This document shows positions 41,341 through 53,400 of a DNA stretch of 64,000 nucleotides, piece by piece. Both the position numbers and the translations under genes were made by a program. Source of the DNA: JAEKNW01 sp963677815 (GTDB taxonomy: Bacteria; Cloacimonadota; Cloacimonadia; Cloacimonadales; JAFGVF01); the NCBI GenBank assembly GCA_963677815.1, contig OY782499.1:930001-994000 (forward strand). Reading direction: 5' to 3'. Below the pieces are notes generated by a model. That model saw nothing but the letters and a program-made list of their open reading frames with translations, did no database searches and was not told where the DNA came from. Position 1 is the stretch's first letter, and every line of letters starts with the position of its first letter.

Positions 41341-43735
41341 TAGCATCCTCAATGATTTTAGGTAAAGTTATTTTGAAACTTGTGTATTGGCTTTCTTGTA
41401 AAGCTATAGTTCCATTATGTTCAGAGATAATTCCATAAACAATTGATAGTCCTAATCCTGTTCCTTTACCTGCAGGTTTTGTTGTAAAGAAAGGTAAGAA
41501 AAGTTTCTCTTTGATATCTTCGGGAATTACTTGTCCGTTATTTTCCACTATCAGCACGTAGTCTTCCTGCATTTCAGTTAAGTTAATTTTGATATATTTT
41601 TCACCAGAATTAGTTTCAAGAGCATCTTTTGCATTTGTTAACAGGTTTAAAATGACCTGTTCTATCTGATAAGTGTTTCCATAAACCCAACAATTTTGAG
41701 CTTGCAAATTTACTTGTATTTCAATATTATGATTAGAATATTGCTCTGAAATTAGTTTAAGAGCGTTTTTAATTGTCTCATTCAGATTAAATTGAGAAAA
41801 CTCATTTTGAGTCTGTTTGCGAGAGAATATTCTTATATGATCTACAACTGAAGACATCCGAGAGATATCATGCAGGATAAGTTTCATTCTTTCAATAAAG
41901 TAGTCTTGGTCATAACCTCTCTTTTCAAAACTTAGTTTCATGTTTTCGAGGGCAAAACTAATACATTGTAGAGGTTGGTTGAGTTCGTGGGCTATACCTG
42001 CTGCTAGTTCACCTAAAGATACTAATCTACTTTGTTCTACGATTGCTCTTTGGTGTTCCATTCTCTTATTTGTCTCTTCTTTAACTCTTATTTCAAGCTC
42101 TTTATTAAGTTGTTCTTTAATCTTAATGATTTTACGCTGGTTAAAGAAACGTTGGAGACTGATAAAGATAATGATTATCAAGGCAATTAAAGCTAGAAGT
42201 CTTTGGTAATTAAGTTGTTTAACCTTGAGTTTGTTTAACTCACTTTCCAGTTCAAGGTCATTGATAAGATTATCCTTTTTTTCAGATTCATATCTTATCC
42301 TAAGTTCTTCTATGGAGTTCTTTTTATCTTCTTCTGATATTTCATCTAAAAGCTGGGCATAGACAGCTAGTGAGTCATAAGCTTGCTTGTATTGCTTGAG
42401 CTTAGCATAACTGACTGCTAAAGATTTATTTGTTTTTAATACATACCTCTTGTCATCAATCTGATAAGATAATCTATTAGCCTCTGAAGCGTATTCAATA
42501 GCTTTCTGCCATTCTTCCAAATTGGTATATGATGTAGAAATATTTATATAGTTTCTTGCAATATACCTGGGGCTTCTATTTGGATATTGCAGACTCCTTT
42601 TAGAATGTTCGATACTCTTTTGAAAATCACCAGTATTTTGATATACAATTGCTAAATTACCTAAGGCTGAGAATTTAGTGTCCTCAAAATTATGCTCTTC
42701 ACAAAGGGCTAAAAGAGTATCATAAGTAGTAATGGCTGAATCATATAAGTCGATTTTGTTATAGGTAACAGCAAGGTTGAGATATGAGCTAACTAAGGTG
42801 TGAATATCGCTATTATTAGATGCGAGCTGTATTCCCTTCTTGAAGCTTTCAATAGCTAATTCATACTTTTCAGCGAAAAAGTAAATAGCTCCAAGATTCA
42901 AATATGACTTAGCTAATGAAGCTTCTTGACCTAATTCTTCCTTGATTTCAATAGACTTTATTGCATACTCATAAGCTAAATTATACTTCTTTTGCTTATT
43001 GAATAAGGCCGAAATATTGTTATAGAGGTAAGCAATGAACATTCTATCTTTAATCTGTGGAATGTAGTCTAGGGCTTGTTTATAATTTTGCCACGATAGA
43101 GCATAGTCTTCTTTATCAAGATAGATTGACCCTAGAGATAAATAACTTGCTGCAATATCAGTGATTAAATCATGCTTACGAGCTATTTCTAGAGCTTTCA
43201 TCTGATATTTTACAGCTTTATCATAATCTCGTACATCCTTGTAATGATTACTTAAATTATCGTAAGTCCTTATTCTTTCTAATTTTTCACTTACTTTTGT
43301 TAGAAGTTTCTCAGCTTTTAGAATTATCTCTTTCGCTGAATCTCTGTCATTTAAACTATCATAAACTTGAAACAAGGAGTTATAAGTAATCAGTAGATTA
43401 ATATGGAAATCGAGAGGGTCAAATAATCTGATAGCTTCTAAATAGTAGTAAATTGCCTTATCAAAATCTTTCTTTTCTTTATACTGAGTTCCCAGGTTAT
43501 ATAAAGCTCGACCTGTATTAAGAGAATCACCTTTAACTCTGGCAATTTTTATAATCTTATTATTTAGCTGGATTAATTCTGGATGATAACCTTGATTAAG
43601 ATACTTTTTGTTTATTGTGGGAAAGTTCTGGTAAAGATAATTATCATCTTTTGATATTATCTCTTTTAAATTTTCTCCCATTATAAAGCTAAATGACAAT
43701 AAAATAGCTAATAATACTAATATTCTCTTTCTCAT
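41333..43735 (-). CDS. TPR-domain sensor histidine kinase
   Basis: 800 residues from the ATG at 43735 (GGAAG in front; signal-like MRKRILVLLAILLSFSFIMG). Residues about 50-480 are ten or so TPR units (pattern ALYNLGTQYKEKKDFDKAIYYYLEAI), probably periplasmic. One membrane helix near 500-520 (LLALIALIIIIFISL) and a coiled coil follow. HisKA carries His583 (AAGIAHELNQPLQ). The HATPase has an N box (ILNLLTNAKDAL) and a G box (GKGTGLGLSIVYG). It is paired with the NtrC-type regulator by an 8-nt overlap. The TPR sensor suggests detection of a protein or peptide partner, which is inference. Confidence 0.93.
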   Translation of the reverse strand: MRKRILVLLAILLSFSFIMGENLKEIISKDDNYLYQNFPTINKKYLNQGYHPELIQLNNKIIKIARVKGDSLNTGRALYNLGTQYKEKKDFDKAIYYYLEAIRLFDPLDFHINLLITYNSLFQVYDSLNDRDSAKEIILKAEKLLTKVSEKLERIRTYDNLSNHYKDVRDYDKAVKYQMKALEIARKHDLITDIAASYLSLGSIYLDKEDYALSWQNYKQALDYIPQIKDRMFIAYLYNNISALFNKQKKYNLAYEYAIKSIEIKEELGQEASLAKSYLNLGAIYFFAEKYELAIESFKKGIQLASNNSDIHTLVSSYLNLAVTYNKIDLYDSAITTYDTLLALCEEHNFEDTKFSALGNLAIVYQNTGDFQKSIEHSKRSLQYPNRSPRYIARNYINISTSYTNLEEWQKAIEYASEANRLSYQIDDKRYVLKTNKSLAVSYAKLKQYKQAYDSLAVYAQLLDEISEEDKKNSIEELRIRYESEKKDNLINDLELESELNKLKVKQLNYQRLLALIALIIIIFISLQRFFNQRKIIKIKEQLNKELEIRVKEETNKRMEHQRAIVEQSRLVSLGELAAGIAHELNQPLQCISFALENMKLSFEKRGYDQDYFIERMKLILHDISRMSSVVDHIRIFSRKQTQNEFSQFNLNETIKNALKLISEQYSNHNIEIQVNLQAQNCWVYGNTYQIEQVILNLLTNAKDALETNSGEKYIKINLTEMQEDYVLIVENNGQVIPEDIKEKLFLPFFTTKPAGKGTGLGLSIVYGIISEHNGTIALQESQYTSFKITLPKIIEDANE

Positions 43736-43872
43736 AAGTCTTCCTTTATATTTGAATTTATTATCATCAAGTGTAGGAAATATGTCCAGTAAAAATATTA
43801 TCAAAAAAGAAATCAATGAAATCTATCCACGAAATACTGGGAAGGCTTGCATCTTCAGTCGGACGGTCTAAA

Positions 43873-43996
43873 TCCCCTTTCAGCTCGTAAGAGCGTTTGA
43901 GAGGGGTGGTCGTGTAGACCGGGGAGAGTAAATAATCCCCTTTCAGCTCGTAAGAGCGTTTGAGAGGGGTGGTCGTGTAGACAGGGGAGAGTATTT
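43873..43996 (+). repeat. family B two-hairpin repeat, two tandem copies (B4, B5)
   Basis: Units at 43873-43935 and 43936-43996, repeating every 63 nt. The array is flanked by CAGTCGGACGGTCTAAAT at the left, the same junction as at 61.4 kb. At the right it is flanked by GAGAGTATTTGTCGGAC, the same junction as at 39.76 kb. Hairpin 2 of B5 is shortened (GTC-GTGTA-GAC). Confidence 0.75.
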
Positions 43997-44026
43997 GTCG
44001 GACATAAAAGAATCTATCCAGGGGTC

Positions 44027-44350
44027 TTCTTTTGGAGATTTTCTCCGCCCCAAGCAAAGCTTGATTAATTATCTTCTTCAGTCTGTAGACTAACTGAAGA
44101 TGGCTGACTAAAAGTCAACCGTCCGACTGAAGAGGCTGTTCTTCTCAGTGTATTCTGTCCGACTGAAGAGGCTGTTCTTCTCAATGTATTCTGTGTTATC
44201 CGTGGCTAATATCTTATTTCTTCTTTGTGTCTTTGTGGTGAGTCTTTTATTATGTAGTGGCGGAGAAAATCTCCATTTCCCTTCGCTAATACATTCTACA
44301 TAGCTTAAGCGTAGTAGAAAGCTTCGGAGGAAAAACCCTCCGACAGAAAA
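44027..44350. repeat. mosaic of family C fragments and a 41-nt tandem repeat
   Basis: A GGAGATTTTCTCCGCC half element lies at 44034-44049. A C copy with completely changed stem (GGTTGACT / AGTCAGCC, minus strand) lies at 44102-44127. The tandem pair GTCCGACTGAAGAGGCTGTT...CTGT occupies about 44121-44192. Another C copy lies at 44259-44276 and a GGAGGGTTTTTCCTCC variant at about 44325-44345. No gene lies in 43736-44409. Confidence 0.6.
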
Positions 44351-44356
44351 GGAATA

Positions 44357-44386
44357 AAAAGGGACTATGTGGTGTTAGTCCCTTTT
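44357..44386 (-). terminator. terminator of the giant surface protein gene
   Basis: On the minus strand AAAAGGGACTA / TAGTCCCTTTTT, followed by ATTCCTTTT, about 25 nt after the stop. Confidence 0.75.
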
Positions 44387-44409
44387 GTGTAGTGGTATGG
44401 TGAAAGGTT

Positions 44410-47400
44410 TTATTTCAAGTTAGAATTACTTCCAGCTTGCGTGTTTCTTTTAACTTTATATCTTCTTACAGGGGCAATTTCATCAGTTGAAGCCACTATT
44501 TTGTAGAAGTAAACAGCCTTTCTCATAATATTAGTTACTTGATTATAGTCTGTATTATCATCAACAAAAGAGTTAGTATCAACGATTGTGTAAGGTTGAC
44601 CCCAATCAGCATCGAGTCTTTCAACCCTATAGATTTTATAAGACTTCGCTGCGGTTACATTATCCCAAGTAATGGTGCAAATATCACCATCTCTCACAGC
44701 CACGATATTTTTAGGAGTGACTAAGGTTTTGAGAATGATTGTATATTCATTACCATTGTTTCTAGAAACGACATTTGAATTTTTAGCAAGGTTATTTCTT
44801 CTTACTCTAATGAACCAATAACCTGCATCAGCAACTTCAATTTCCAACTTTTCATTGTTTTGGGCTTGATAATCATAGCTATTCAAATCTACATCACTAC
44901 CATCTTCCAAGTTAGAATAATAGACATTAATTTCTAAGTCTTCCTCTTTTTGGACAGTAAGTTCGAAGTATTTAAGGTCAGAAGCTCCTGTAAATTTATA
45001 GAAGTCAGTATCTCCAACAGCTAAGGCTCTGGTGAAGTTAGTTTCTGATAAATCTAGGTTGTCAGCATCAGCAAGGGAGTTGTTTTCATCAGCGACAATA
45101 ACTAGGAGGGAATCAGAAATGAGTTCATCAGAATGTCCATCAGTAACGGTAAAGAAGATAGTTGTTTGCCCTTCGAAAGCAGACACAGGAGTGAAGTCAA
45201 CATCAGTACCTCTAATAGCCACATTAACATTATCATTTTCTTCCACAGCGATAGTAAGGGTAACTTCAGCATCATCAACATCAGAGAGGAATGGGAGGAA
45301 GTCTTGAGTAGAAGTTTGACCATTATTAATAGCAATAGATTCAGGTAAATTCATAGTAGGTAAGTCATTAACATTGTTTACGATAATAGCGAAAGTAGCT
45401 TGCACTCTATCATCATAAATATTTAAGGCTTCGACATTAACATTAATAGTTCCAAAGAAGTCAGCAGGAGGATTCACCCAGAGCCTATAATCTTGGTCTA
45501 AGGTAACTTGACTTCCTTCCACATCAGCTTCAGCAAAGAAGATAACTTGAGTATTATCACGATTTTCAACAATATTATTAAGATTACCAATAAGTTGAGA
45601 ACCAGCATCTTCTTGGATTTCAGTGTTGGTATAAGTGTCAACGAATTGCAGACTTGCACCAAACTCAACTTCTGCACTATTATCAAATTCATTATATTCC
45701 ATAGGGGAAACATCCCTAATGACTGTAACAATAGAACCAAATTCAGAAGTAGCAGTCCAGTTGATACTAATTTGCTCAGCATCATCTTGGTCAAGTTCGA
45801 ATTGACGAGAAGCAATCAAGGTAGAATCAGAAGCGATTACGTGATAGAAGTCAATCCAGCCAGAACCTGTAGCTCTACCTTCATTTTTAAGATTAGCAGT
45901 GACAGTGATTTCTTGTCCTAGGGAAGGAGAAGAATCTGATAATTCCAGAGAAGTATCGTTTCTATCACCACCGAAGTCAGCCCAGAAGACCATATTAGGA
46001 GCAGGACCAACAATAAGAACACGAGAAGCTAAGTTATTATCTTCATTGGTTTCTTCAATATCGTCATTAGTATCAAGTTCGACTCTGATAACATGAGCAC
46101 CAGAAACAGGAGAAGAGAAGTTTGCAGTAGCTTGAACAGCATCATTATGGTTAGCTTCAATTCCATTAACTACAATAGGGTCTCCTAATTGAACAGAATC
46201 AATATAGAACTTAACTTGGAAGTCATCATCAACATCACCAATTCCATGATTTTCAAAAGAAGATTGAATAGTAATAGATTCATTTTCATCAGGATTAAGG
46301 ATTTCAGGATTGATATATTCACTCCAAGCAACTAAGTCAGGAAGCTGTTCATAGACAATCATTACGAAAGAATCAACATTATTAGATTCATAGATTTCAT
46401 TAACATAGTCGCCAAGGAAATGATTAGCATGGGCAGGATTAGGGTTGATATTTCCAGCTCCATTCTCGGCTTCAGTAATATCAACATGACAGGTAATATT
46501 GTGTCTTCCTAATTGATTCCAAACCTTACTAGCACGAGCAAAAGTAGTTCCTTCATTACCAGGAATATTCACGATTTGGTCAAGGTCAATTTGGTCAGGA
46601 ACAATACCAGGAGTAAAAGGTTCATTCTCATACCAATCATAGAAAACAACTCTAACATTATCAGCCTGCCAAGAAGCTCTTGAAGACACGTATCTTCCCA
46701 CAGAAGCAGTAGAACCAAGGGTTGTAGAATAATAATCACTATGAGCCCAAGGATAGAAGTCATAGCCTAACCATCTGTCTTGGTCATTATTAAATTCATT
46801 CACTTCAGGGAAGGCATTGTTGGGGTCAACAGTAACTCTCAAGAGGTAACCATCAGAATTTGGCACTAACCAAGCATGGCTTGTAACATCATAGACAATA
46901 TCATTTGAGCCAATGGCAGGAATGACTATAATATCACCAATCTGTTGCCAAGCACCTACAACAGCACCATTATTGTAAGGAGCATATTCAAATTTCACTT
47001 GAACATTTTCAGCAGAATCAGTTCCAGTATTTTCAATATCAGCAGTGAAGTTAACTTGTCCCACACCAAAGTTTGGATTATAGTTAGAGATTTCTAGAGA
47101 ACCATTACGAACCAAGAAGTCCCAATCAGGGTTTTTAACTTCAATAGTCTTAGTTCTAACATTATTAGTTTCATCATCTTCATTAATAATACCAGGAAGA
47201 GGAGGGTCAACTGTAACTCTGAAGTCATAGTAGCCAGCCTGTCCCACAGGAATATCAATATCTTCTTCAAAATCAAGAGAGACGCCTTGGAAAGATGTTA
47301 GAGCAGGAACATCAATCACAGAGAATGGAGCCCAGACATTGCCAGTAGCATTTCCCTTGTATTCTACCGTGGCAATAGTAGGCATTGCATCTGTAACAAG

Positions 47401-50400
47401 AAGATTTTGCACATAAACTTGCCCATTGAAAGGTCTTCCAACAACACCGTGATTACGTTGAGCAGGTAGATTATAGAAAGAGATTCTGGTAGGAGATAAG
47501 TCAGGTAGGGCAGGGTAGATGAATTTACTTTGATTATAGTAGTTATTATTAGTATAATCTTCTGCGTCCATATTAGCATGCAAAGCTTCACCATGGAAGT
47601 AATACCAACCTTCATCAGCCACACCAGGATGCTCAAATTCATAGTATTGGCTTTCACCAACTTCTAAACCGCCTGCAATAAACCAATCTTCTAATAAGAC
47701 ACCACCCATTCCAGTTAAGCCTTCCTTAAGATTCACAGTAATATCTTCATCAATATCAATAGTTCCCATATTAGTAACAGTCACATAAATATCGAAGGTA
47801 TCGTCTGTTGGAGGATTGACTCTTGGATATTGGTGAGGTGAAGTTGAAACATGAATTCTCAAATCATATCTATCAGGTTTTGGAATAACATTAAGAGTAG
47901 TAGATTCTTGACCTTCTAGGGTATAGTCAGTTACATAAACATCGATGTTGTAGAGTCCGACAGTGTTTGGAGTAGGAATAGTAAAAGAATAATTACCCCA
48001 AGAATTTGTGTGAGTGGTGTAGATTTGACCAGTCTCACGAATAGTAGCCCTTACAAATGAACCAGAGACATCAAGATTAGGGTCATGTACATCTACATAG
48101 TTTGCAGAGCCATAAACAGTAAAGGTCTGAGAAGAGTTTTCATAAACTGTTCCTGGAGATGCTGTAGCAGTCACATCAATAGAACCAGGTACTTCTACAT
48201 CTCCGACTACAAGAGGACGGGATGCAAAGTTGTTGAGGTGGTTATCTTCTACTAAGGCAATGTTAGCATTATTACGATTTACATGAACCTTTACAGGAAG
48301 GAAGTCTTCAACAAGAGGAATAACAGAAGATTCAAGAGTAACAGAAGAATTTCCTGCAATGAAATCTATTACCTGAATATCAAAGACAACTTCATCAAGT
48401 AAGAAGGTAACAGGGACATCTTCAGCTGACATATCACCCCAGTTTTGAATGTGAGCAGTTACTTGAACTTCATCACCTAAGTCTGGATGATAATTATCAA
48501 ATTCAATATGTGAAGCATAAAGACCTAAATCTAAAGCTTCATCAACTACAAGAGGACCAGCTTTCCAGTTGGTTGCTTGTCCTATGGCTTCCTTGAAACC
48601 AGCATCATAAGCATCAAATTTATAATGTGGGTTATAACCATAAGGAACTTCCACAAAACAGTTATATTCTTTTCCATTGTTATAACTTTCATCATCAGGA
48701 TCTACTTCATCCATCATCATGACAATATCATTTTCATCATCTGTGTCTCCATCATGATTTAGATCAAGATAGAAAAGAGGATAACCATCAGCAGGAGCTT
48801 GGTTATCTATGTCAGTATAAACTACTCTGAACTCGAAGTTAGTACCAACTAAACCGGTTGTAGGATTTACTCCATCTGTTGAAGCATAAGGTTGTCCTTG
48901 TGGATAAGTAAGGGTTGCAGTGTTAGAATTATTAAAGACAACAGCAGTTATTGTAGCTGTTTGACTAGCTAATTCCACTGTGTTAAGGGTTATATCAAGA
49001 GAATATTCACCCATAACATCAGGAGCGAAAGTAACTTCTAAAGTATAATCTTTACCAACATCAAGGGTGAAGTCTTGGTCATCAACAGAAGTTATATCAG
49101 CATCTTCAAAATCAAAATCAGCAAAGTGAAGTTCTACATTACCAGTATTGAAAAGCTTCATAGTGGTTGTTTCTATTGAAGCTATTTCTACATTACCAAA
49201 ATCATATAAATTATCTTCCCAGTTAATAGAGAAGGCAGGATTTGGGTCTTCACCTCTACCAAAGAGAGCAAAGTTTACTGTATTTACATCATCATAAGTT
49301 ATTTCTAAATCTACATTGTTATAGAAAATTGTTGCTTGAGGAGTAAAAGTAACTTCAATAACTTCCTCTTCGCCTCCTGCTAATTCAAGGTCTTCCACTT
49401 GAGGTTCAAGAGTAAAGGCAGGGTCTTCAGATACTAAGGAGTTAACCGTAAGAGGAATATTACCAGTATTCTTCAAAGTTATTTCCATTGTTTTACTTGA
49501 ACCGAGTGCTACATTACCAAAATCAAGCTGTCCATTCGCAGGAAGATACCCAAAGATAGCATCTTGGACTATGAAAGTAACAGGGATGACTAATTCTGGG
49601 GTATTAGGGTCATTAGACTGAATGGTAATTTCAGTTGTATATGTACCAACAGCAATATCACCATCAAAATTTAACCCATTTGGTTCAGCTGAGTTCCCAT
49701 CAATAATACCATTAGCTTCATCAGCTACTAACCAGTCTGCGCCATCAGCTAAGTTGTAGTTAAGTGCCTCTGGTCCTAAGTTTTCAATTGAGAATTTATA
49801 ATCAACATCCACACCTACGCCAGTTATTACTTCGATAGGATTATCTGAAACACTGATTGAAGCACCGTTGATAGTAAGTGAAATAGGAATTGTTACTTGA
49901 GAATTATTTAGGTCATCTGTATTTATAATTAAATTAGCTGTATAATCACCTCCTGATAAAGCTACATCACCTAAAGTAACTGTTACGATTAAAGAATCTC
50001 CGGCTTCAACTAAAGCTAATTCACTATCAAGAGAAATCCATGCTTCATTTTCTAACAACTCAATATTAAGTGGAGCTGCAGGAGAATCATTGAAGATAGT
50101 AAAGGTAACTTGACTTGTTGTTCCATAATCCAATGTTTCTGATATTGAAGAGATATTATCTCTATACTGTCCCATAACAGCTTGGCCAGTTAAAGAGCAA
50201 ACAATATCACCAGCATTGGTTGCTAAGATTAACTCATCATTATAAAGGCCATAAGATTCAGGATTAAAACTAACTGTAATCTCAAATGATAATCCACTAC
50301 CAATAACAGTAGGTGTAAAGCCTAATTCAAAAGGAGAATCTGGTTCTGTAATTTCTAACTCAAGAGCTATAGAACCAGTACTATTGATAGTAAAAGAATA

Positions 50401-53400
50401 TGAGTTTTCTGAACCTGCAGCAACTAAGCCGAAGTCATGATTCTCATCACCAGTAATAGTGAAATTAGGTGTACCAATAACAAAAGGAGATGTTGTTTCA
50501 AAAGAATCTAGTAGTTCTTCATCTGCATTGAATACTTCTAATTTATAGTAATAATTACCTTCTGGGAAACCACCTTCAGGCAAAGATATTTGTCTAGTAA
50601 AGCTGTTTGTAATACCAGAAAAGATAACATCTTGATTAGATTCACTTGCTACTAAATTATCATCTTCATCTAAAATACTTATTACAGAGTTTACTGACCC
50701 TGTTGTAAGATTAGTGAGGATAGTATAAGTGAACTGAGGATTTTCTTCTCTTGTATAAGAAGTTGAGCTAATCATCATTGATCCAATATAGGTTTCATCT
50801 GGAAGAGTATATCTTCTTACGACAACTTGTGAATCAGCCCAGAAATCTCTAAGAGCGATAACAGAAAGAGTAATTTCATCACCAGGAATGAAGTTAAGTG
50901 GTTCAATATACATTTCTGATTCAGAAGTTGGAATTGAACCATCTAAGGTATAATACATTTGAGCTTCAGGCATTTCATTAGAAATAGCCACTGTAATAGC
51001 TTCATAGTAGATACCAGAAGGAGTATCAATTTGAGGATTAGCAAGGCTACCAGTAATTTGGTAGTTAGCACTTGCTTCATCAGAGTTATACCAGCCATTC
51101 TTGATGGCGATTGCTCTAAAGTTATAAGTTGTTTCTTCTTCTAAGGTTATCGGTTCAATATATAAGTTACCAGTAGAAGGATCAGAACCATCAGTAGTAT
51201 AGTAAATAGAAGCACCGCTTGTTGCAGTATTTATTTCAAGTATATAGGATTGAGTATAAATACCTGAGGCAATGTTATATACAGGATTAGCCACTTTATT
51301 TCTAACTTGATAATCTCTAGCTACTGGATTAGAATCAAGATAATTCTCTAAAACAGCTATAGCTTGAATAGTAATTTCTGATGGAGAATTAAGGATGATT
51401 TCACCAGCATAAAGATTAGATTCACTTGTTGGAAGTGTATTATTTGTGGTATAGTAAATAGAAGCAGTAGGGTAATCTGGCACAGATAAGGTGAGACTTA
51501 GATTTCCTTCATAATTACCTGATTCTTGACTAAATACAACCTCAGGTAACTGACCTGTTACTTCGAAGCTAGCTTCCAAAACTTCTGAATTTGCCCAGTT
51601 TTCTTTCACAGCTATGGCTTTGATTGTTAAAGAAGAGAAGTTATCAACTAAAATAGGAGAACCATCATAAAGGAGACTGGCTTCAGTTGGAATAGTGTTA
51701 TCCAATGTATAATAAATCTCACTATCTTCGGTTGTAGTGCTAAGTGTAATTTCTAGAGGAGAAGGGTAAACGCCTGCTTCAATACTTGTTACAGGTGTAG
51801 CAACTTGACCAGTGATTGTATAGAAAGCTTCAGCAACATCACTTGCTTCATATCCCTCTTTATAAGCAATTGCTTTGATGGTCGTTTCAGTATGCTCAAC
51901 TAGCAAGATAGCTTCAGAGTATAAAGAAGAATCTTGGTTTGGTTCAGTACCATCTAAAGTAAAGTATATTGTTGCTCCTTCAACATTGCTAAGACTTATG
52001 TTTTGTTCAGAAGTGAAACTTCCTGCTTCAGGTGAGAAAGTTACTAAGTCTAATTTAGGTTGAGTAGAGTATGTTTCAGAAACAACCACAGATGGCATAA
52101 AGTTTTCTTTTTCACTATAAGCTTTAACTGTGATAGTTTGGTTTAAGGCGATTTCAATTGGATTCCCTTCTGTATAGAGAAGCTTGCTAGCACTAGTAAT
52201 TGGATCAGAACCATCAATAGTGTAATATATTTCTACACCTTCAATTTCAGAGAATAATTCAACTGCTAATGGTTCATTATAAGTTCCACCAGGAGTAAAG
52301 AAAATAGGTGCTTCGAGAATAGGTTTTACTAATAAATCAAATTCTTCTATTGGAGATGGATCCCATTCAGCGTTTAAGGCTTGAGTATATAACTTTAGTT
52401 CTCCGCCTAAAGCTACATTAACAGGCTCGGAATAAAGAAGTTTATCACTTTCGAAGTTATTAGCAAAGTCGTAAGGTTGATTTCCTTGGTCTGCAATATA
52501 GTAGAAGATTTGAGTATTATCTCTTGGATGAGATAAGCTTAAAGTAAATGGATTATCTTGCCAGATACTTTCATCATAAGCAATTTCAGGACTTTCGATA
52601 GCTAGATAATCTTGTGAGATTGTTACATCATCTATGAAAACATAGGTTCCAAAAGATGAATTAGGCTTGAAAGCTAAATAAAGAACCTGGTCTTCATAAG
52701 ATTCATAAAGACCTGAAACAGGGTCAAAGCTAGAATTGGCTGTGAAATCAGGTAATTCTGCAACAATAGAAGGATTATCATCACTAGGAATACCTGTATT
52801 TGAGACTAAATACCAAGAATGAGAAGTGAAATTATTACTTGCAACTTGGAAATTAATTTGGTATTCTTTACCTTGACTCATTTGAATTGGTGCAGAAAAC
52901 AGCCAGTCATCTTGACCAGAGAGATATAGGTTCATAGAATTGTTTCCAGAAGAACTATTCCAATTAACAACACCCCAATCATAACTATAACCTAAGTTTA
53001 TATCAGCCCAACCTAAAGGTAGGTTATCACTAGCAGTAGTTTCAAAACCTTCATGATATGGGAATGTATTTATTGTAGTATTATCTGAAGTAAAGAAAGT
53101 ATGTTCAGGATTATCTATAGTGATGTTTGTCTCTTCCTGCATAGTAGTTAGAGTCATGAAATATTGACTTCCTCTTTCTAGCTCTATGTTAGGAACGTAT
53201 TTTATAGTTGACCCATAAGTGAAACCTTGACTATTTTCATCAATGTATAAATCATCTATTATATCATTTCCACCACTACTTGTGCCAATAGTTAGGAAAT
53301 AAGCCTCTATTGTTTCTCCTGCATACCAAGATAGAATAGGGTAGTCAGGATTAATGTTTAATTGGCCATCTACAGGTTTTAAATCAGAAACATAACCTGA

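Noticed and set aside
43767..43816. Upstream start of the histidine kinase at 43816
   Set aside because: The ATG at 43735 has GGAAG in front and begins a proper signal sequence; the extra 27 residues lack an RBS.
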